A DNA stretch of 64,000 nucleotides from the NCBI GenBank assembly GCA_032622095.1, contig CP136067.1, forward strand, positions 192,910,052-192,974,051, written 5' to 3'. Positions 39,001 to 45,000 of the stretch are shown here, piece by piece. Below the pieces are notes generated by a model, which saw nothing but the letters and a program-made list of their open reading frames with translations, searched no databases and was not told where the DNA came from. The DNA comes from Siphonodentalium dalli. Taxonomy: Eukaryota > Mollusca > Scaphopoda > Gadilida > Siphonodentaliidae. The translations under genes were made by a program, and so were the position numbers. The first letter of the stretch is position 1; each line of letters opens with the position of its first letter.

Positions 39001-42000
39001 TTAAATGCTTTATCAAAATTAAAGTCTAACATTGGAGGGCCTTCAATTGCAATTTTCATTAATAAGTTTAAATGTGGAACAAAAAGTCTGTTTCGCTTTT
39101 TATCTTTAAATGTTGTGTACCCTCTCACATTCCACAGTCGACACGGGTACACAATATAGTGTTTATGCAAAGTCTGATATATGATATGCATCCTTTCTTT
39201 GTTTCACTAATATTTCGCGATGTGAAATCAATACAATGAATGTGTGCTTTTATCGAGTAGAAATCCCATTCACTGTATGCGATACAATTACAACCAGCCG
39301 CTGTGGCATAAGCCGAGAATCAATTAGCGAGTGCTTTCATTCAGACTGTCAACATTATTGTTAAACTTAATATCTGACGGCAGTTAATTTAAGATCCACA
39401 CACCCAAATTCTTTGAGCCACTTTCTTTAGCCACTAGCCCATTTTGTTGAGCCACTTTTGTATTTCTTTCGCAATTTGCAAAATTTGCTCACGCAGCGTG
39501 ATCACTGGTGCACTCTGGATATATTCTTTCACAATATTGTTCCCTCCTGCATTTACTTTTTTGGCTCCCAAATGGTTGTAAACCATGCAGGCTAGTAATG
39601 CCCTAAATAATTGTCTCCTTAACCACAGCAGAATTATGGGTAATTTTTCAGGATTTAATCAGAAATATGGCTTGTTGCCATTCAGTGAGAGCTTTCAGTT
39701 GAATGGCAACAAGCCATATTTCCGACTAAATCCTGAAAAATTACCCATAATTCTGCTGTGGTTAAGGTGACGATTATTTAGGGCATTATTGTATATTATT
39801 GGTGTGGACTTGCTATATATATTAGATTAGGACCTGCTCCAGACTGTGTTAACTGTGGGTAATATTACCTGATAGATTTGTGCCTGCTCCAGACTGTGTT
39901 AACTGTGGGTAATATTACCTGATAGATTAGGGCCTGCTCCAGACTGTGTTAATTGTGGGTAATATTACCTGATAGATTAGGGCCTGCTCCAGACTGTGTT
40001 AACTGTGGGTAATATTACCTGATAGATTAGGACCTGCTCCAGACTGTGTTAACTGTGGGTAATATTACCTGATAGATTAGGGCCTGCTCCAGACTGTGTT
40101 AACTGTGGGTAATATTACCTGATAGATTAGGGCCTGCTCCAGACTGTGTTAACTGTGGGTAATATTACCTGATAGATTAGGGCCTGCTCCAGACTGTGTT
40201 AACTGTGGGTAATATTACCTGATAGATTAGGGCCTGCTCCAGACTGTGTTAACTGTGGGTAATATTACCTGATAGATTAGGGCCTGCTCCAGACTGTGTT
40301 AACTGTGGGTAATATTACCTGATAGATTAGGGCCTGCTCCAGACTGTGTTAACTGTGGGTAATATTACCTGATACATTAGGGCCTGCTCCAGACTGTGTT
40401 AACTGTGGGTAATATTACCTGATACATTAGGGCCTGCTCCAGACTGTGTTAACTGTGGGTAATATTACCTGATACATTAGGGCCTGCTCCAGACTGTGTT
40501 AACTGTGGGTAATATTACCTGATAGATTAGGACCTGCTCCAGACTGTGTTAACTGTGGATAATATTACCTGATAGATTAGGGCCTGCTCCAGACTGTGTT
40601 AACTGTGGGTAATATTACCTGATAGATTTGAGCCTGCTCCAGACTGTGTTAACTGTGGATAATATTACCTGATAGATTAGGGCCTGCTCCAGACTGTGTT
40701 AACTGTGGGTAATATTACCTGATAGATTAGGGCCTGCTCCAGACTGTGTTAACTGTGGGTAATATTACCTGACAGATTTGAGCCTGCTCCAGACTGTGTT
40801 AACTGTGGGTAATATTACCTGATAGATTTGAGCCTGCTCCAGACTGTGTTAACTGTGGGTAATATTACCTGATAGATTTGTGCCTGCTCCAGACTGTGTT
40901 AACTGTGGGTAATATTACCTGATAGATTAGGGCCTGCTCCAGACTGTGTTAACTGTGTGTAATATTACCTGATAGATTAGGGCCTGCTCCAGACTGTGTT
41001 AACTGTGGGTAATATTACCTGATAGATTAGGGCCTGCTCCAGACTGTGTTAACTGTGGGTAATATTACCTGATAGATTAGGGCCTGCTCCAGACTGTGTT
41101 AATTGTGGGTAATATTACCTGATAGATTAGGGCCTGCTCCAGACTGTGTTAACTGTGGGTAATATTACCTGATAGATTTGGGCCTGCTCCAGACTGTGTT
41201 AACTGTGGGTAATATTACCTGATAGATTAGGACCTGCTCCAGACTGTGTTAATTGTGGGTAATATTACCTGATAGATTAGGGCCTGCTCCAGACTGTGTT
41301 AATTGTGGGTAATATTACCTGATAGATTAGGGCCTGCTCCAGACTGTGTTAACTGTGGGTAATATTACCTGATAGATTAGGGCCTGCTCCAGACTGTGTT
41401 AACTGTGGGTAATATTACCTGATAGATTTGGGCCTGCTCCAGACTGTGTTAACTGTGGGTAATATTACCTGATAGATTAGGGCCTGCTCCAGACTGTGTT
41501 AACTGTGGGTAATATTACCTGATAGATTAGGGCCTGCTCCAGACTGTGTTAACTGTGGGTAATATTACCTGATACATTAGGACCTGCTCCAGACTGTGTT
41601 AACTGTGGGTAATATTACCTGATAGATTAGGGCCTGCTCCAGACTGTGTTAACTGTGGGTAATATTACCTGATAGATTTGGGCCTGCTCCAGACTGTGTT
41701 AACTGTGAGTAATATTACCTGATAGATTTGGGCCTGCTCCAGACTGTGTTAACTGTGAGTAATATTACCTGATAGATTAGGGCCTGCTCCAGACTGTGTT
41801 AACTGTGGGTAATATTACCTGATAGATTAGGGCCTGCTCCAGACTGTGTTAACTGTGGGTAATATTACCTGATAGATTAGGGCCTGCTCCAGACTGTGTT
41901 AACTGTGGATAATATTACCTGATAGATTAGGGCCTGCTCCAGACTGTGTTAACTGTGGGTAATATTACCTGATAGATTTGTGCCTGCTCCAGACTGTGTT

Positions 42001-45000
42001 AACTGTGGGTAATATTACCTGATAGATTTGGGCCTGCTCCAGACTGTGTTAACTGTGGGTAATATTACCTGATAGATTAGGGCCTGCTCCAGACTGTGTT
42101 AACTGTGGGTAATATTACCTGATAGATTTGGGCCTGCTCCAGACTGTGTTAACTGTGAGTAATATTACCTGATAGATTAGGGCCTGCTCCAGACTGTGTT
42201 AACTGTGGGTAATCTTTCTTCAGGATGTTAATCTTGTCCAAAATTGTGGTTTTGTGCTTCTGTATCGATGAGCAAAGTTTCTCATTCTTTATCGTCTCGG
42301 TCAGGAAGATCTCGACCTCTGTAAGGGAAAATAATAAATTATTAATAGATTATAGAGCTCTACGTCCGGAGAATCACATTAAAGTAGACATACTGAAGTA
42401 TCGGGGAAAAACATATGTATAGTCAATTAGTCATAGATGTCCATTGTCCAATCAATCAATAAAACTCGTTGGATATAGACTTCCAGAGATCCCAATTGTA
42501 TATCATAATAAAATAGATGTTGTCTTCTAAAATGTTGCATATGGTGTTTTGGTGGGGAAAGCACTTGTTTGCATATTTAGAATATACAGGTTTGATAACA
42601 TATTAAGTAAAATTCCCGTGAAATTTAATCTTTATTTCTAAAATGTTGAATTTCTATCTTCGAAACTGTTCATGTGAGTGGTAGGACAATTGTTTGAAAA
42701 GGAATGGTCAGAGGGCATTTCATTCTTACCCTGAGTGACAAAGACTAATCGAACCTGCGGAAATCGTCAAAACTAAATGTCTTATTTCAAGACTTAAAAT
42801 TTTTACTTCTAAATTGAAAGTCGTATAAAACCATTAAATCATGTTTTTCTCATTAACTATTAGATATGAATATTAAAGTTCATCTTTCATAAACGTTTTG
42901 CAACTTTGATATAAAGTAATGCCCTAAATAATCGACTCCTTAACCACAGCAGAATTATGGTAATTTTTCAGGATTTAGTCAGAAATATGGCTTGTTGCCA
43001 TTTATCGGAAAGCTCTGCTAGAGCTTTCCGATGAATGGCAACAAGCCATATTTCTCAGTGAGAGCTTTCCGATGAATGGCAACAAGCCATATTTCCGACT
43101 AAATCCTGAAAAATTACCCATCTGCTTTGGTTAAGGAGTTGATTATTTAGAGAATTACCCATAATCTAGACATAATTAGTTTTAAATTTTCAGTTACACT
43201 CTTCTGTTATGTGGTGTTATGTCTTCTATTGAATGCATTACATTCAAATGAGTCCATTCTATTTTAATGTTTGTTTTAGATCATTATTGAGTTCATAGAG
43301 AATTATTAGCTGATCATAAATATCTTGCAAAATAAATATATTTTGGATCAGTTTCCAGAAACAGGGACCCATTTTATATTGACCACAAGACTTTCAATGC
43401 TCTTCATGTGGGAGAAAAAGTACATATTTCAGAGCTATCAGATTGATTGATTGGGGTTTAATCATTGATGTCGATTTCAGCAACTAAGGACATATCATGA
43501 CATTGCCAGTTTTAGTGGTGGAGGAAATTCTCTCAATTCCACATGGCTAATCTAACAGTGATTTCAATGGCTGATAAACTCGTCGACCATGTGCACCAAA
43601 CCACCGGCCATCGGTGAGTAACTGGCAACTCCACTGGATAACGATTTCGAGTTACAAAGTCCAAGATGGAATCATGTTGATTTGAACCCTTATTGCTAGG
43701 GCTGGAGGGCAAAATGGCTTGGAGTTGTACCCTTATCCGATTGAGCCACAGAGGCCCCCCCCCCCCCTACCCCAGAGCTATCCGGTAAAACAAATTAGTA
43801 CTTAACCCTTTCTATACTGAATACTCATTGACGGATAGTTCCTTTAGGAAATGTTCAGATAATAAGTTCAACAAACAGACCGTTTATTGAACTTATTACC
43901 TGAACATTTCCCCCAAAGAATATGAATCCTTCAGCACTTGTATTATCTGTGTTTCTGTCTGTCATGATGTCATCTGCTTACGCATCACGATTAATAAATA
44001 AATTCAAATTAATAAAATACAATCTCATATATATTTTGAAGACCTCTGTTTGTCTGTCTGTCTGTCTGTATGTCTGTCTGTCTGTCTGTATGTCATTGAT
44101 ACAAATCTACGATTCTCGACCGATCGGGACAAAACTTGGTACGTGTGTGTAGTTTGACCAGGCGGTCGTCGTTGTCGTATTGGCGAGCCTGTGCGGCACC
44201 CGCTTTGCGCATGCGCAGACGAGATCTCGGAAACGGGTGGAGCTATCGACTTGAAATTTGCTATGTGAATGTATCTTGCCCCGGATACAAATTTTATCGG
44301 GTCGCCGAGCCCGTGCGACGCCAGCTTCGCGCATGCGCAGACGAGATCTCGGAAACGGGTGGAGCTATGACTTGAAATTTGGTTTTTGAATAGCCCGGAC
44401 AACGTCGGGCTCATCGGCTAGTTGCAATATATAATTTTATAACTGGTTAGGAGAATCCATTTAGTATAGAAATGGTAAATGTGTTTTCCCAGTGAACTTG
44501 GCCTCCTTCGTGGGGGGAGGGGGGGGGGGGGGGGGCGCAGAAATTCACATTTCCAGAGAATTTTATTTCTACCACTCTAAATGAAAATGAAACTACACTA
44601 ATATGTCTGAGTACCTGTTTATATTTATTCTTTTAATTATCGACTCAAAAAATTCATCTTTTTGTTTTTGTTCTGATGGGGAACTTTATAAGATTGAAAA
44701 AATAACAGAGGTTTCATACCTATTCATTTAATAACTGTTCCTTAACTCTTTCTATACTGAATGCATTCTCCCAGTCAGTTAATAAGTGTCCATCGGAATG
44801 GTGTATTATTTATTTGGAAGGATGTGCAAGTACAGTAATGCTCTAAGTAATCGACTTCTTAACCACAGCAGAATTTCGGGTAACTTTTCAGGATTTCGTC
44901 GGAAATACGGCTTGTTGCCATTCATCGGAAAGCTCTCCCCGAGAGCTTTCTGATGAATGGCAACAAGCCATATTTCCGACTAAATCCTGAAAAGTTACCC

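Noticed and set aside
39825-42213. Regular 50-bp repeats resembling a CRISPR array
   Set aside because: The units are directly contiguous with no unique spacers, and the sequence lies in an intron of an animal gene.
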